64,000 bases of DNA from Triticum aestivum (taxonomy: Eukaryota > Streptophyta > Magnoliopsida > Poales > Poaceae). How positions within the stretch are numbered: the stretch's first letter is position 1; each line of letters opens with the position of its first letter. The stretch lies in the NCBI RefSeq assembly GCF_018294505.1, contig NC_057801.1, forward strand, positions 202,000,538 to 202,064,537, given 5' to 3'. The notes below the pieces were generated by a model. The model saw nothing but the letters and a program-made list of their open reading frames with translations, had not been told where the DNA came from and ran no database searches. A program made the translations under genes and the position numbers. Shown one piece after another: positions 33,520-45,158 of the stretch.

Positions 33520-34707
33520 TCACGCATGGAGGTCAGCCCTGGACGGCGCGCCGTGCGACGCGGAGCTGCACGCCGGCGTGGATCTGGCCCTCCGGCCTCT
33601 TCTACGGCGCGGTGGCGCTGGATGCTGGGGCGACGGCCCAGGGAGCGGCGGCCCCCTCCTCTCTTCCTCGCGGTGGAGGAGCGGCGGCTGACCGTTTTGG
33701 CGGCGGATCGGGGCGTTCTGCTCGGATCTGGTGGGCGCGCGCCGTCGGCGGGATGCGGCGGTGCTGGCCGTCCTGGGCCGCGTGGGTGGCAGGGCGGCTG
33801 TGCGTGGTGTAGGCCCCGGCGCCTCTGGCCCTTGGCGGCATGGAGGGCCTGGGTTGTGTCGGCGCCATGTGTGGTTTGCCCTCCGGACAGATTTGATCTG
33901 GCCGGTGCGACCTCAATGTGCGGTGGTTCAGATCGACAGCGACCCGTGCACGCGATGCTTGATGGAGGTTCCTTCAGCGGATCCGGGTGAAAACCTAGTT
34001 CTCGACTTGATGCCAAGACCGGCGTTGGCGGCACTCTTTTGTGTCATTACCTTTTTGAAGGCCTCACCGTGGAGAAGCTCCAGACCTCTATCCGCTACCT
34101 CCGGGGGAAACCCTAGATCAGTAGATCAGATGACGGCGGCGCGTTGGTGTCGTTTCCTCCTTGGGGGCGTTATTCTTGGAGGCGTACAAGGGTTCGAGGG
34201 ACCAGTGGGCGGCTTTTTAGTGGAGCGGTGCTTCATCCTGCACATTGATGATGGCGGATCTCGGCGGCGTGGTGCAGTGGAGACTCGGCGCCCGATGCAC
34301 GGTGCTGGACTCGCGCAGGAGGGGGTTGTTGTCTGCCGTCATGGTGGCGTCGATGGCAGAGTGGCCCGACAAGGTAGAAGCCTCAATATCTGCTCTGAAG
34401 ACGGACCAGTGGAAGATGGCGGCGACGACACATTTGAGTGCGTCAGACCAGTTCATGCCCCAGACCGGGTATGTGGCTCGGTTCGGGCTTCTGGCTTTTG
34501 ATGATAGGCTTAGGTGAGTGGACTGGGTATTTGGCTTAGCTAGTGCCCCTTCATCATATGGATAGGAGTAGTGGCATATGATGCCAAGATGGCGGATTCA
34601 GACCTATTGTTGTAATACTTTGTAAGGTCCTCGAGAATAATCAATAAAGTGGCCGCATGCATCTCCTAGATGCAGAGGCCGGGGGTCATCCTCCTTTTCT
34701 AAAAAAA
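33520..34707 (+). mobile_element. Non-autonomous non-LTR retroelement (LINE-type 3' end)
   Basis: The 3' end has an aataaagtggccgcatgcat segment, then atgcagaggccggggg and an A-rich tail at 34700-34707. These words match the 3' end of the LINE at 24694 read on its own strand. The body is GC-rich with long chance frames (for example 33731-34501) but no reverse transcriptase or endonuclease. The left boundary is uncertain and no clear target duplication was found. Confidence 0.55.
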
Positions 34708-34807
34708 GGACGCGGTTAAACTGAACTCAAGCTTATGTGCGTTCGGTTGAACAGCAAAATAAAATAAAATCTGATTTCTTTTGGTAGGACATATTGACAA
34801 AAGTTTT

Positions 34808-34977
34808 CATTGCTTGCGGAATTTCAACATCGGATGACATTCGTGGGAAACATGGCAAAAAAAAACGAAAGTGATGCTCCAAAATGCTTATGGAAAAAGC
34901 ATTTTGGAGCATCGATTTTTGTGTTTTTGCCATGTTTTTCAAGAATATCATTTCGTGATTAAACTTTGCAAGCAATT
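34808..34977. repeat. Long inverted repeat (hairpin) of about 170 bp
   Basis: A perfect 17-bp stem, gatgctccaaaatgctt (34873-34889) with aagcattttggagcatc (34897-34913), closes a 7-base loop. The pairing continues outward with mismatches: catggcaaaaa pairs with tttttgccatg, and ttgcttgc (34810-34817) pairs with gcaagcaa (34968-34975). It is probably a MITE; a small-RNA precursor is also possible. Confidence 0.85.
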
Positions 34978-35707
34978 GTTCATATTTTTATGAGTTTTAT
35001 TTCTCAAAATGCATGTTTTTATTTATATTGTTAGTTTTATGATAACCTTTTTTTATCTCTTCACTTTCTTGTGCTCAGTAGGCTGGCACATGTGGTACTT
35101 TTTCTCTCACAAAACACATTATATGTGAACATTATTAAATACAACAACAGGACAGTCCATTTGGACGAGCTATATCTAAATGCACATTTAACGTATATGA
35201 TATCACTTAAGATATAATGCAGTGAGAGTGCTCTTAGATACAACAAGAAGATACAATGCATTCAAGGAGTTGTATCTAACCCCGCAAAAAAGGAGTTGTA
35301 TCTAATTTCATATTTAATGAATATGATATGGTTCAAAATATAATGCATTGGGAGTGCCATAAGTACTATTAATTTAAGTAGTTAGGACTTAAGAGTGAAC
35401 TTCTCTTGTAGTGGCCAAAACTAAAACAAGCCAATAGTGAGACTAATAGTGATTTTTATTCAAAATTGAAGTAGTTCGGGTTGCATGCTTTTCATGATAA
35501 CAATTTTCTACAAGATCGGCCATGGTTTAAGTGCCTTCTTTGGCTCCTTTTTCTAGTACATGGGGAATTCAAACTTCTCATGTCACATTGTACTAGTCAT
35601 TTCCTTTAATGATGTAGGACTCTAACTCTAGTAAGAATAAGTTTTCCTAAACTAATATTGAGGGTAGCTTCACGAAATATAAAAAATGGACTTCGGCGGT
35701 CCTATAG
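34978..35707. other. AT-rich sequence, no gene identified
   Basis: About 730 bp of AT-rich DNA with only short chance frames. It holds a short direct repeat (ggagttgtatctaa near 35265 and 35290). It is the left flank of the solo LTR and includes its target duplication tatag (35703-35707). Confidence 0.5.
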
Positions 35708-37414
35708 TGTTGGGGAACGTAGCATGCAATTTCAAAAAAAATCCTATGCTCACGCAAGATCTATCTAGGAGATGTATAGCAACGAAGGGAGAGTGTGTCC
35801 TCGTAGACCGTAAGCGGAAGCGTTTCACAACGTGGTTGATGCAGTTGAACTTTCTTCGCGATCCACCGATTGAGTACCGAACGTACGACACCTTCGAGTT
35901 CTGCACACGTTCAGTTCGGTGACGTCCCTCACCTTCTTGATCCAGCAAGTTGTCGAGGTAGTAGATGAGTTCCGTCAGCACGACGGCATGTTGACGGTGA
36001 TGGTGAAGTGATCCGTGCAGGGCTTCGCCTAAGCACTACGAAGATATGACCGTGGGAGTAAACGGTGGAGGGGGGACGCCGCACACGGCTAACAATTGTC
36101 TGGGGTGTGCTAGGGGGCGCCCCCCACATATATATAGGTGGGAGGGAGAGGGGAGAAGCCAGGAGGCGCCCCAAGTAGGACCGAATCCTACTTGGGTTCC
36201 TCCTAGGACCCCCCTTCCTTATTTACCAGATGGAAATGAAAGAGGAGGGAGGAGGGAAGGAAGGGGGAGGCCGAAACCCCCCTTTCCTTCTCCCTTCCCC
36301 TCTTTCCTTCTCCTCTGGTTTGGCCCATATGGGGGGCGCACCAGTCGTTGGTGGCTGGTGTGTTTCCCTTCTTGGCCCATTAGGCCCATATCTTTTGCCG
36401 GGGGTGCCTAGAACCCCTTCCGGTAACCCGATATGTACCCGGTACCCTCCGGAACACTTCCGGTGTCTGAATACTATCGTCCTATATATATCAATATTTA
36501 CCTCTCGACCATTTCGAGACTCCTCGTCATGTCCGTGATCTCATCTGGAACTCAACATTCGGTCACCAAATCACATAACTCATATATTACAATATCGTTA
36601 TCGAACGTTAAGCGTGCGGACCCTACGGGTTCGAGAACAATGTAGACATGACCGAGACACCTCTTCGGCCAATAACCAATAGCGAAACCTGGATGCCCAT
36701 ATTGTCTCCTACATATTCTACGAAGATCTTTATCGGTCAAACCATTATGACAACAGTAATTCCCTTTGTCCATCGGTATGTTACTTGCCCGAGATTCGAT
36801 AGTCGGTATCTTCATACCTAGTTCAATCTCGTTACTGGCAAGTCTCTTTACTCATTCCGTAATACATCATCCTGCAACTAACTCTTTAGTCACTTTGCTT
36901 GCAAGGCTTCTTATGATGTGTATTATCGAGAGGGCCCAGAGATACCTCTCCGGTACTCAGAGTGACAAATCCTAATATCGATCTATGCCAACTCAACAAA
37001 CAAATTCGGAGATACCTGTAAAGCATCTTTATAATCACCCGGTTATGTTGTGACGTTTGATAGCACACAAGGCATTCCTCCGGTATCCGGGAGTTGTATA
37101 ATATCATAGTCGAAGGAATATGTATTTGACATGAAGAAAGCAATAGTGATAAAACTGAACGATCATTATGCTAAGCTAACGGATGGACTTTGTCCATCAC
37201 ATCATTCTCCTAATGATGTGATCCCGTTATCAAATGACAACTCAACGAGCTAGTCAAGTAGAGGCTCACTAGGGAGACAGTGTTTGTCTATGTATTCACA
37301 CATGTATTTAGGTTTCCGATTAATACAATTCTAGCATGAATAATAAACCTTTATCATGAATAAGGAAATATAAAATAACAACTTTATTATTGCCTCTAGG
37401 GCATATTTCCTTCA
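35708..37414 (-). repeat. Solo LTR of BARE/WIS/Angela-type Copia, reversed
   Basis: The plus strand begins tgttggggaacg and ends atatttccttca. The reverse complement begins TGAAGGAAATATGCCC and ends CGTTCCCCAACA, which I know as the two ends of Angela-type Copia LTRs. A perfect 5-bp duplication tatag flanks it (35703-35707, 37415-37419), and there is no internal domain, so it is a solo LTR made by LTR-LTR recombination. The 1707-bp length fits the family. Confidence 0.9.
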
Positions 37415-38649
37415 TATAGAGCATGCGACACGTAATTCTTTTGGCTAGCTCCATATGTGGTGCTCATTGCAGCTTGTAGATGCACAAGGTTCTCTAGGTC
37501 ATGGGTGCAACCACATGGAGATGATACCTATGGCTTTGTTCACAAATATGGATGTCGACCTAGCAAGAAGATTTGTGATGCATTCATTTTTGCCTCTTGG
37601 TTGTCCATTTTATGTAGCTTTTTTTATTTTTCTTTTGTGAGGATTTAGACACTGTAGTAAAATGGTTGTGTGCATCACTTGATGCAAACGCTGATGATTA
37701 AACCTTTTCTAAAAGGTAAACTATTTTATAATTAGGTGTTTGGTGCAAATAAAAGTAAATATAATCAACTCTTCCAAAAATTATATAAATTGCACCGTAG
37801 AATGAGAATTGAGGAGGAATTCAAACATCTAGACGTAGTTCAGGGGACTATTATGGGGCACAGATGGAGGATGAGAAGATAGTTGGTAGAGAAAAGTAGG
37901 ACAACGAGGCACAATGAGTATGAACAAAAAAATCCCGACTCGTGAGAAGTAGATGGTGACATGTTCATGCATTGGGCTAGGAGGAACGGTAGGTCAGAAC
38001 TACGAACGTGCACAGAAAAGGAGGAGAATGAGAAAGCAGTGGGAGGAGATAAGAGAAACTTTCCAACTATTATGCAAATAACCATTAAGAGCTTATATGT
38101 AATCCAATGGTCTCGAGTATGAAAATTCACATTTTTTTATGAAAATGGGCAACTATAAAACATGCATCTACAATGACACATATTTCAATTCCATATGGGG
38201 TCCACACAATGAAAAAGGTCAAGTAAATATGTAAATAGTAGCTAAAATTATTATTCATGATACAGTGAATGCCCACTTGGCATATGTGGTAAGATATCTT
38301 AAGAATAATCCAAAATAACACAATGTATGTTTTTATTCAATTTCACAATAAATTTATATTTAATTCTATGAGATGGAAGATACACCTCATATTATTATTA
38401 TTAAAATTATTAATAATATTAGTGTTATATCTTCTTTTGTGTTTTTTTGTATATTCGATCAAAAGGCTGATTGCATATAACGACTAAAAGTGAGACTGCT
38501 GGAATCTAGCTGGAAGAGAGTGGTACGAAGCATCAAGACTAGAATTAGAATCCATCTCTTGTCCTACCATCATCTTGAATTAAGGTCTATTTGATTTCTA
38601 GTATTTAGAAAATGTGAGATATAAAAGATAAGACATGCTATGATGCATA
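37415..38649. other. AT-rich unassigned sequence with a possible LINE 3' relic
   Basis: Around 37560-37720 the text gtgtgcatcacttgatgcaa followed by ccttttctaaaagg resembles the 3' ends of LINE-type elements (compare 34650-34707). The rest is AT-rich with no supported ORF. A run of att/taa trinucleotides at 38390-38425 is partly self-complementary. Confidence 0.4.
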
Positions 38650-39996
38650 TGTATGACCAATATTCTTTTGGCAAGCAGATAGCGAAAAAGAAGAAATATC
38701 GATTGGCTAAATGGAGTGTGGTTTGCCATCCCAAGGACCAAGGAGGGTGAGTATTCATGACCTCGATGTTAAAAATATGGCCCTACTTGGCAAATGGTTG
38801 TTTAAGCTACTTACCGAAGATGGTGTATGACAAACCCTCCTAGAAGAAAATATGTGGGCTCAAAGACAGTGTCCCAAGTATATTGGAAGCCTGGGGACTC
38901 ACACTTTTGGGCTGGTCTTATGGCTATGAAGAAACATTTCTTCTGCTATGGATCCTTCACCACTAAAACAGATCAAAAATTAGGTTCGGGGAGGATAAGT
39001 GGCTATGCAATGCCACTCTCCGGGAACAATATCCTACTCTATACAATTTTGTGCGTCACATGGGTGATGCTATCGCCACGGTTATGGAATCCTTTCTATT
39101 GAATGTGATGTTCATCAGAGATTTAATCGGTCCTAGACTTGAATCGTGGAACACTTTGGTACAACGCTTGTCCATGGTAAAATTGTCGCAAGGGATCGAT
39201 GTATTTCATTGGAACTTACAAGAGGGTGGTAATTTATTGGTGGAGCAAATGTATAGAGAATTCATCCAATCAGATGTGCATGTTGATAATAATAAAAAGA
39301 TTTGGAAAATGAAGATACCACTCAAGAATAAAATCTTTGCATGGTATCTTCGTTGAGGAGTCATTCTTACCAAAGATAAACTTATTAAGAGGAATTGACA
39401 TGGAAGTGCGCAATGTGTTTTTTTGTCACCATGATGAGACCATAAAACACTACGTCTTCCCATGCAAATTGGCTCGTTCTATATATCAGTCATCCAAGTA
39501 GCTTCTGGCTTGTATCCTCCATGTAGTATTGCTAATATTTTTGGCAACTGGTTACATGGGATCAATAACAAGTTTAGAATTCTTCTCAGGGTGGGAGCGC
39601 TTGCCATGATTTGGCCACTTTGGCTATTTAGAATGATAAGGTTTATAACGATAAAAATCTTCTCTTATGCAGTTTATTTACGGATGTATCGATACGCTCC
39701 GTTTATGGCTGCCTCTACAACGTGTGTAGAATCGAGACCTGTTTATGGAGGTGTGTACACGCTTGGAGGCCACGACGAAGGATACTTTTACCCGACATGG
39801 ATGTCAACATGATCTTTGGATTGGCCCTCCTACGTCTTAGGCGTTATACTGTCTCCACATGATACTTTTATTCCACATTTTTTCGACTTTTTTTGGAACT
39901 TAGACTTGGTTATGGCTGTGTGCATCTTAGTTATGCAGATGTCGGGTGTAATTCTTATACCTTTTAAGTAATAAAACGCCCTTTATCGAAAATGTA
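38650..39996 (+). mobile_element. 5'-truncated LINE (short-LINE family copy 2)
   Basis: Reads as the C-terminal part of a plant LINE ORF2: the FFWQ and KKKYRLAKW with CHPKDQGG segments near 38665-38755, then LNVMFIRDLIGPRLESW (39100-39150) and NNKKIWKMKIPLKNKIFAWY (39288-39352). The last is the start of the zf-RVT region. Many stops and frameshifts break it. The 3' end (taataaaacgccctttatcg) matches that of the LINE ending at 28396. The left boundary is approximate. Confidence 0.8.
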
Positions 39997-40151
39997 AAAT
40001 GGGGGATGACATAATATTTCGCGTTTAGATGACACATATAACTTGATCCATAGTGAGTCAAGATAAAACAACCTTCCTAACCGTCAAATTATATGGTGTA
40101 TGATGGTTATAGACCTAGTTATTTAATCTTAAATAGATTGATGAACACTCA
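39997..40151. other. Short flank left of the Tat-like Gypsy
   Basis: AT-rich DNA ends with the target duplication actca (40147-40151). Once the element is removed it joins 49190, so it may be the beginning of the LINE found there, but no coding match was seen. Confidence 0.45.
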
Positions 40152-40626
40152 TGAGGGAGTCCTGGACTAGGGGGTGTCCGGACAGCCGGACTATCATCGT
40201 CCGCCGGACTCCAAGACTACGAAGATACAAGATTGAAGACTCTGTCCCGTGTCCGGATGGGACTTTCCTTGGCGCGGAAGGCAAGCTTGGCGATACGGAT
40301 ATGTAGATCTCCTACCATTGTAACCGACTCTGTGTAACCCTAGCCTCCCCCGGTGTCTATATAAACTGGAGGGCTTTAGTCCGTAGGACAACATACATTA
40401 CAACAATCATACCATAGGCTAGCTTTAGGGTTTAGCCTCCTTGATCTCGTGGTAGATCCACTCTTGTACTACCCATATCATCAATATTAATCAAGCAGGA
40501 CGTAGGGTCTCCATCAAGAGGGCCCGAACCTGGGTAAAACATCGTGTCCCTCGTCTCCTGTTACCATCCGCCTAGACGCACAGTTCGGGACCCCCTACCC
40601 GAGATCCGCCGGTTTTGACACCGACA
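40152..40626 (+). repeat. 5' LTR of Tat-like Gypsy
   Basis: 475 bp, starting tgagggagtcc and ending caccgaca. It lacks 5 bp near 40508 that the 3' LTR has. The same LTR type appears reversed at 4598-5065. Confidence 0.93.
40358..40365 (+). promoter_or_regulatory. TATA box of sense (gag) transcript
   Basis: TATATAAA in the middle of the LTR, conserved in the 3' LTR (48911-48918) and in the reversed LTR (4856-4863). Confidence 0.75.
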
Positions 40627-40645
40627 TTGGTGCTTTCATTGAGAG
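40627..40645 (+). other. Primer-binding site region
   Basis: ttggtgctttcattgagag directly follows the 5' LTR, identical to the sequence in the other copy at 4580-4597. The matching tRNA is not identified. Confidence 0.6.
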
Positions 40646-40673
40646 TTCCTCTGTGTCATCACCGATAGGCTTG

Positions 40674-43600
40674 ATGGCATCTACAACCAACGACGCTGTC
40701 CAGGGTGAGACTTTTCTCCCCGGACAGGTCTTCGTATTCGGCGGCTTCGCACTGCGGGCTAATTCGCTTGGCCATCTGGAGCAGATCGAAAGCTACGCCC
40801 CTGGCCGTCAGGTCAGATTCGGAAGCCTAAACTTCACGGCCGATGTCCACGGAGACTTGATCTTCGACGGACCCGAGCCACAGCCAAGCGCGCCACACTG
40901 TTGCGATGGGCATGATCTAGCTCTGCCGCCGAACAGTGCCTTGGTGGCCGCGCACGAATCCGCTCCGGCCATTGGTCCGGAGCAGACTGCCCAGATAGAG
41001 GATCGGTGGATGGACGCCGCCTCAGGGGCTTCAACTGCTACGGCGATGGAGCCGAACACTAATCTTGTCCCTCGCAAAACTCGTGATTCCGAGGTGACGG
41101 ACTCCTTGCCGGACTCCGAACCTCCCACGCCCCTACCAGTCAAACCGGATTGGGCGCCGGTTATGGAATTCACCGCCGCGGACATCTTCCAATACTCGCC
41201 TTTTGGCGACATCCTGAATTCACTAAAGCATCTCTCGTTATCAGGAGAGCCCTGGCCGGACTATGGCCAGGATGGTTGGGATGCGGGCGACGAAGAAATT
41301 CAGAGCCCACCCACCACCCACTTTGTAGCCACTGTCGACGATCTAACCGACATGCTAGACTACGACTCCGAAGACATCGACGCTATGGACGACGATGCCG
41401 GAGACGAACAGGAACCAGCGCCTACAGGGCACTGGAAGACCACCTCGTCATATGACATATACATGGTGGATACCCCAAAAGATGGGGACGGCGAAGAAAC
41501 AGCGGAGGCAGATTCTTTAAAGAAACAGCCCAAGCGCCAGCATCAGCAGCGCCGCTCTAAATCCCGCCACAGCAAGAATGGAGATTCCGGCACAGGAGAT
41601 AATAATACCCTAGAAAGTGCCGAAGACAACCCCCTCCAGCAAGACTCAGCGCAGGAGGATGCAGAAGCAAGCCCTCAGGAGAGGGCGGCGGACGAAGAGG
41701 TTGAGGATTACAACTATATGCCTCCCTCCGAAGACAAGGCAAGCCTCAACGATGACGAATTCGTCGTGCCCGAGGATCCCGTCGAACAAGAGCGTTTTAA
41801 ACGCAGGCTTATCGCCACGGCAAACAGCCTAAAGAAAAAGCAGCAGCAGCTTCAAGCTGATCAGGACCTGCTGGCCGATCGATGGACCGAGGTCCTCGCG
41901 GCCGAAGAGTATAAACTCGAACGCCCCTCCAAAAGCTATCCAAGACGCAAGCTGCTCCCCCGATTAGAGGAGGAAGCATACATACCTCCATCACCAGCGC
42001 ACGATACGGCTGACCGACCACCCCGCGGTCGTGACAGAGAGGCATCCAGGCCCCCAGCCAAGACCGTACCCCGGCATCGCTCCAAAAGTACGAAGCCAAG
42101 AGGGAACGCGCCAGACTTGCGAGATATATTGGAGGACAAATCAAGGCAATCCAGATCCATCTACGGATCACGTGGGCACCACACGACCCATGAAGAATAC
42201 CATCGTACCGGATATAATAACCCCGGCCGGGCCGAACACGGCAGACAGCGCTCTCTCGAGCTGCGTCATGATATTGCTCAATACAGAGGCGCCGCACACC
42301 CACTATGCTTCACTGACGAAGTAATGGATCATCAAATCCCTGAAGGGTTTAAACTCGTAAACATTGAATCCTACGATGGCACAACAGACCTCGCGGTTTG
42401 GATAGAAGATTATCTTCTCCACATCCATATGGCCCGCGGCGACGATCTCCACGCCATCAAGTATCTCCCACTCAAGCTTAAAGGACCAGCTCGGCATTGG
42501 CTTAACAGCTTGCCCGCAGAGTCAATTGGGTGTTGGGAAGACCTGGAGGCCGCATTCCTTGATAACTTCCAAGGCACGTATGTGCGACCACCAGATGCCG
42601 ATGACCTAAGCCACATCATTCAGCAGCCAGACGAATCGGCCAGACAATTCTGGACACGGTTCTTGACGAAGAAAAATCAAATCGTCGACTGTCCGGATGC
42701 AGAGGCCCTTGCAGCCTTCAAGCATAACATCCGCGACGAATGGCTAGCCCGGCACCTGGGCCAGGAAAAGCTGAAATATATGGCAGCCCTCACATCATTA
42801 ATGACCCGCTTCTGCGCGGGAGAGGATAGCTGGCTAGCCCGCAGTAACAATCTCCGCAAAAATTCTGGCAGTCCGGACACTAAGGACAACAACGGCAGGT
42901 CACGTCGAAACAAAAACAAACGCCGCATCGACGGCGACGACAAGGAGGATACGGCAGTCAACGCCGGATTCCGAGGCTCTAAACCCGATCAACGAAAGAA
43001 GCCATTCAAACGAACCACTCCGAGTCCGTCCAATTTGGACCGAATACTCGACCGCTTATGCCAGATACATGGCACCCCTGAAAAACCAGCCAATCACACT
43101 AATAGAGATTGCTGGGTGTTCAAACAGGCAGGCAAGTTAATTGCCGAAAACAATGACAAGGGGCTAAACAGCGATGACGAGGAGGAGACCCGACCGCCGA
43201 ACAGTAGAGGACAGAAGGGTTTTCCCCCACAAGTGCGGACGGTGAACATGATTTACGCAACCCATATACCCAAGAGGGAGAGGAAGCATGCACTAAGGGA
43301 CGTCTATGCGATGGAGCCAGTCGCCCCGAAGTTCAATCCATGGTCCTCTTGTCCGATCACTTTCGATCGAAGAGACCATCCGACCAGCATACACCATGGC
43401 GGATTCGCCGCATTGGTTTTAGACCCAATCGTCGATGGATTTCACCTCACGAGAGTCCTGATGGACGGCGGTAGTAGCCTGAACCTGCTTTATCAGGATA
43501 CAGTGCGCAAAATGGGCGTAGACCCCTCAAGGATTAAACCTACAAAGACAACCTTTAAAGGTGTCATACCAGGTGTGGAAGCCAACTGTACAGGCTCAGT

Positions 43601-43934
43601 AACACTGGAAATGGTCTTCGGATCCCCGGACAATTTCCGGAGCGAGGAGTTAATCTTCGACATAGTCCCGTTTCGCAGCGGCTATCACGCTCTGCTCGGA
43701 CGAACCGCGTTTGCAAAATTCAACGCGGTGCCAGGCCCTCGTGGAGTCATCACGGTCAACGGGAATACGGAACGCTCCCTCCGAACGGAGGAACATACAG
43801 CGGCCCTCGCGGCAGAAGTACAGAGCAGCCTCTTAAGGCAATTCTCGGGTCCGGCCGTTAAATGGCCGGATACAGCAAAACGCGCCCGAAGCAATACCAA
43901 CCAAGACCACCTGGCGCGATCAGAGCACGCGTAG
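40674..43934 (+). CDS. gag: gag-protease polyprotein, uninterrupted
   Basis: The frame is open from 40653 (GTG), but the first ATG is 40674, giving 1086 residues. The N-terminal 180 residues contain conserved segments GETFLPGQ and FGGFALRANSLG, also present in the older copy. Residues about 200-500 are acidic and low-complexity, then Arg/Lys-rich. The capsid-like gag core lies at about 590-690 (LKLKGPARHWLNSLP). A Cys/His motif (CQIHGTPEKPANHTNRDC) is at about 797-814, and a retropepsin-like domain has DGGSS near residue 930. Directly after FNAV it lacks about ten residues that the copy at 1410 retains, and the frame ends soon after with no RT. The intact frame fits a recent insertion. Confidence 0.92.
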   Translation: MASTTNDAVQGETFLPGQVFVFGGFALRANSLGHLEQIESYAPGRQVRFGSLNFTADVHGDLIFDGPEPQPSAPHCCDGHDLALPPNSALVAAHESAPAIGPEQTAQIEDRWMDAASGASTATAMEPNTNLVPRKTRDSEVTDSLPDSEPPTPLPVKPDWAPVMEFTAADIFQYSPFGDILNSLKHLSLSGEPWPDYGQDGWDAGDEEIQSPPTTHFVATVDDLTDMLDYDSEDIDAMDDDAGDEQEPAPTGHWKTTSSYDIYMVDTPKDGDGEETAEADSLKKQPKRQHQQRRSKSRHSKNGDSGTGDNNTLESAEDNPLQQDSAQEDAEASPQERAADEEVEDYNYMPPSEDKASLNDDEFVVPEDPVEQERFKRRLIATANSLKKKQQQLQADQDLLADRWTEVLAAEEYKLERPSKSYPRRKLLPRLEEEAYIPPSPAHDTADRPPRGRDREASRPPAKTVPRHRSKSTKPRGNAPDLRDILEDKSRQSRSIYGSRGHHTTHEEYHRTGYNNPGRAEHGRQRSLELRHDIAQYRGAAHPLCFTDEVMDHQIPEGFKLVNIESYDGTTDLAVWIEDYLLHIHMARGDDLHAIKYLPLKLKGPARHWLNSLPAESIGCWEDLEAAFLDNFQGTYVRPPDADDLSHIIQQPDESARQFWTRFLTKKNQIVDCPDAEALAAFKHNIRDEWLARHLGQEKLKYMAALTSLMTRFCAGEDSWLARSNNLRKNSGSPDTKDNNGRSRRNKNKRRIDGDDKEDTAVNAGFRGSKPDQRKKPFKRTTPSPSNLDRILDRLCQIHGTPEKPANHTNRDCWVFKQAGKLIAENNDKGLNSDDEEETRPPNSRGQKGFPPQVRTVNMIYATHIPKRERKHALRDVYAMEPVAPKFNPWSSCPITFDRRDHPTSIHHGGFAALVLDPIVDGFHLTRVLMDGGSSLNLLYQDTVRKMGVDPSRIKPTKTTFKGVIPGVEANCTGSVTLEMVFGSPDNFRSEELIFDIVPFRSGYHALLGRTAFAKFNAVPGPRGVITVNGNTERSLRTEEHTAALAAEVQSSLLRQFSGPAVKWPDTAKRARSNTNQDHLARSEHA

Positions 43935-45158
43935 CAATGCGGCCCCGACCCCCGCCCGCGCATGATCGCAAGAATAACACTCCGCGTACATCATTACGCT
44001 TTGGAGATACCATGGGCGCAGGGGAAGGGGCACGATCGCAATGGACCCAGAGTGTGGTTCGACCACACCAGGGGCTCGCAAGTGTGCCCCCCTTTTTTTA
44101 TTATTATTTTCCTTCTTTGTGTACACAGGACTCCGGTAACCAGAGGCCCTGTCCGGCGGCGAACCTGCCGAACTCGCGATGCAACAGTCAGGGACGAAAG
44201 AAGGCTGCGACGAACACTCAGGTGGTCTCAATTACGAGCATTAAATTCGATTATATACACCAAGTCCGCAGCTCACCCCTGGAGGGGGACATGTTTACTT
44301 AAGTCCAAATCCCTTGCTTACCGCACTATTTGTATCAGTCCGCACTCATAGCAGACTTCCTTTAATAAATAATGCAGCACTTTTCAACTACAATCATGTC
44401 ACCTTTTATATATATGTTCATTACATGACATCTCGCACCCGTATATTTTGGTACGGCCGAATACACCAGGGGCTTGTGTTCCCCGCATTATGGTGTGATA
44501 AGTCCGAACACTTTCACAAGTGCGGCACCCCGAACTTATAGCATTATATGAATCGGCTCCGAATCATGTCTTGGGTCAATAGTTGGGTTTGCCCGGCTCC
44601 CACGTTTTGGTGCCTTACGTTCCGTTCTGTCGGCTAAGGTGGCACTGGGAGAACCACTGCGATTGCGCCCCGGTTGAGCCGGGCGAGCGCCTCAGTGGAG
44701 AAAGCTAAAACTGACTGGCATGATAAGGCGAGAGACTGGTCGCTGTTCGAGAGGTTTTTTCGGGTCCTTAAAGACTCACGCCGCTTCGAGCGAAGTTCCG
44801 GACAATGTCCGACGAAGGCGTGGATAGCGCCCCGGGTTCGGCCTTCCGAATACCAGGGGCTTCGCCGAAATTTAAAATTATATAATTCTATGGCTAAGTG
44901 AGAGTGTTCAAGCACTATAAGTCCGGTTGCCTTGTTCGCTGTGTTGAGCGCCTCCCTAGATGGACCCAAAAATGGGAACAAGAGCGCTCAAGGTTATCCC
45001 GAACACCCCAGCACTCGTGGCTTGGGGGCTGAAGCCAACGACTTGCCATCTCTCAGATTTTTACACGGCCGCACAAAAGGTAATATTTTAAATTAAACAA
45101 GCGTTGCTTAATGCGCACATGAATAAAGTTTCAGCGCAAAGGATAATACATAACGAGG
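43935..45158. other. Spacer between gag-protease and antisense gene
   Basis: No supported ORF on either strand. Sense and antisense transcription would converge here. It includes phrases of the type accaggggcttcgcc and a ggcttgggggctgaagcc segment (45020-45037) mirrored near 345 in the older copy. Confidence 0.65.

Noticed and set aside
33498..34501. ORFs of 154-256 codons in the GC-rich non-LTR element
   Set aside because: They overlap on opposite strands with no domain or start context, and lie inside a poly(A)-tailed repeat.
40653..40673. GTG start for the gag frame
   Set aside because: An in-frame ATG follows at 40674, and the older copy has the matching ATG at 4550; plant translation would use ATG.
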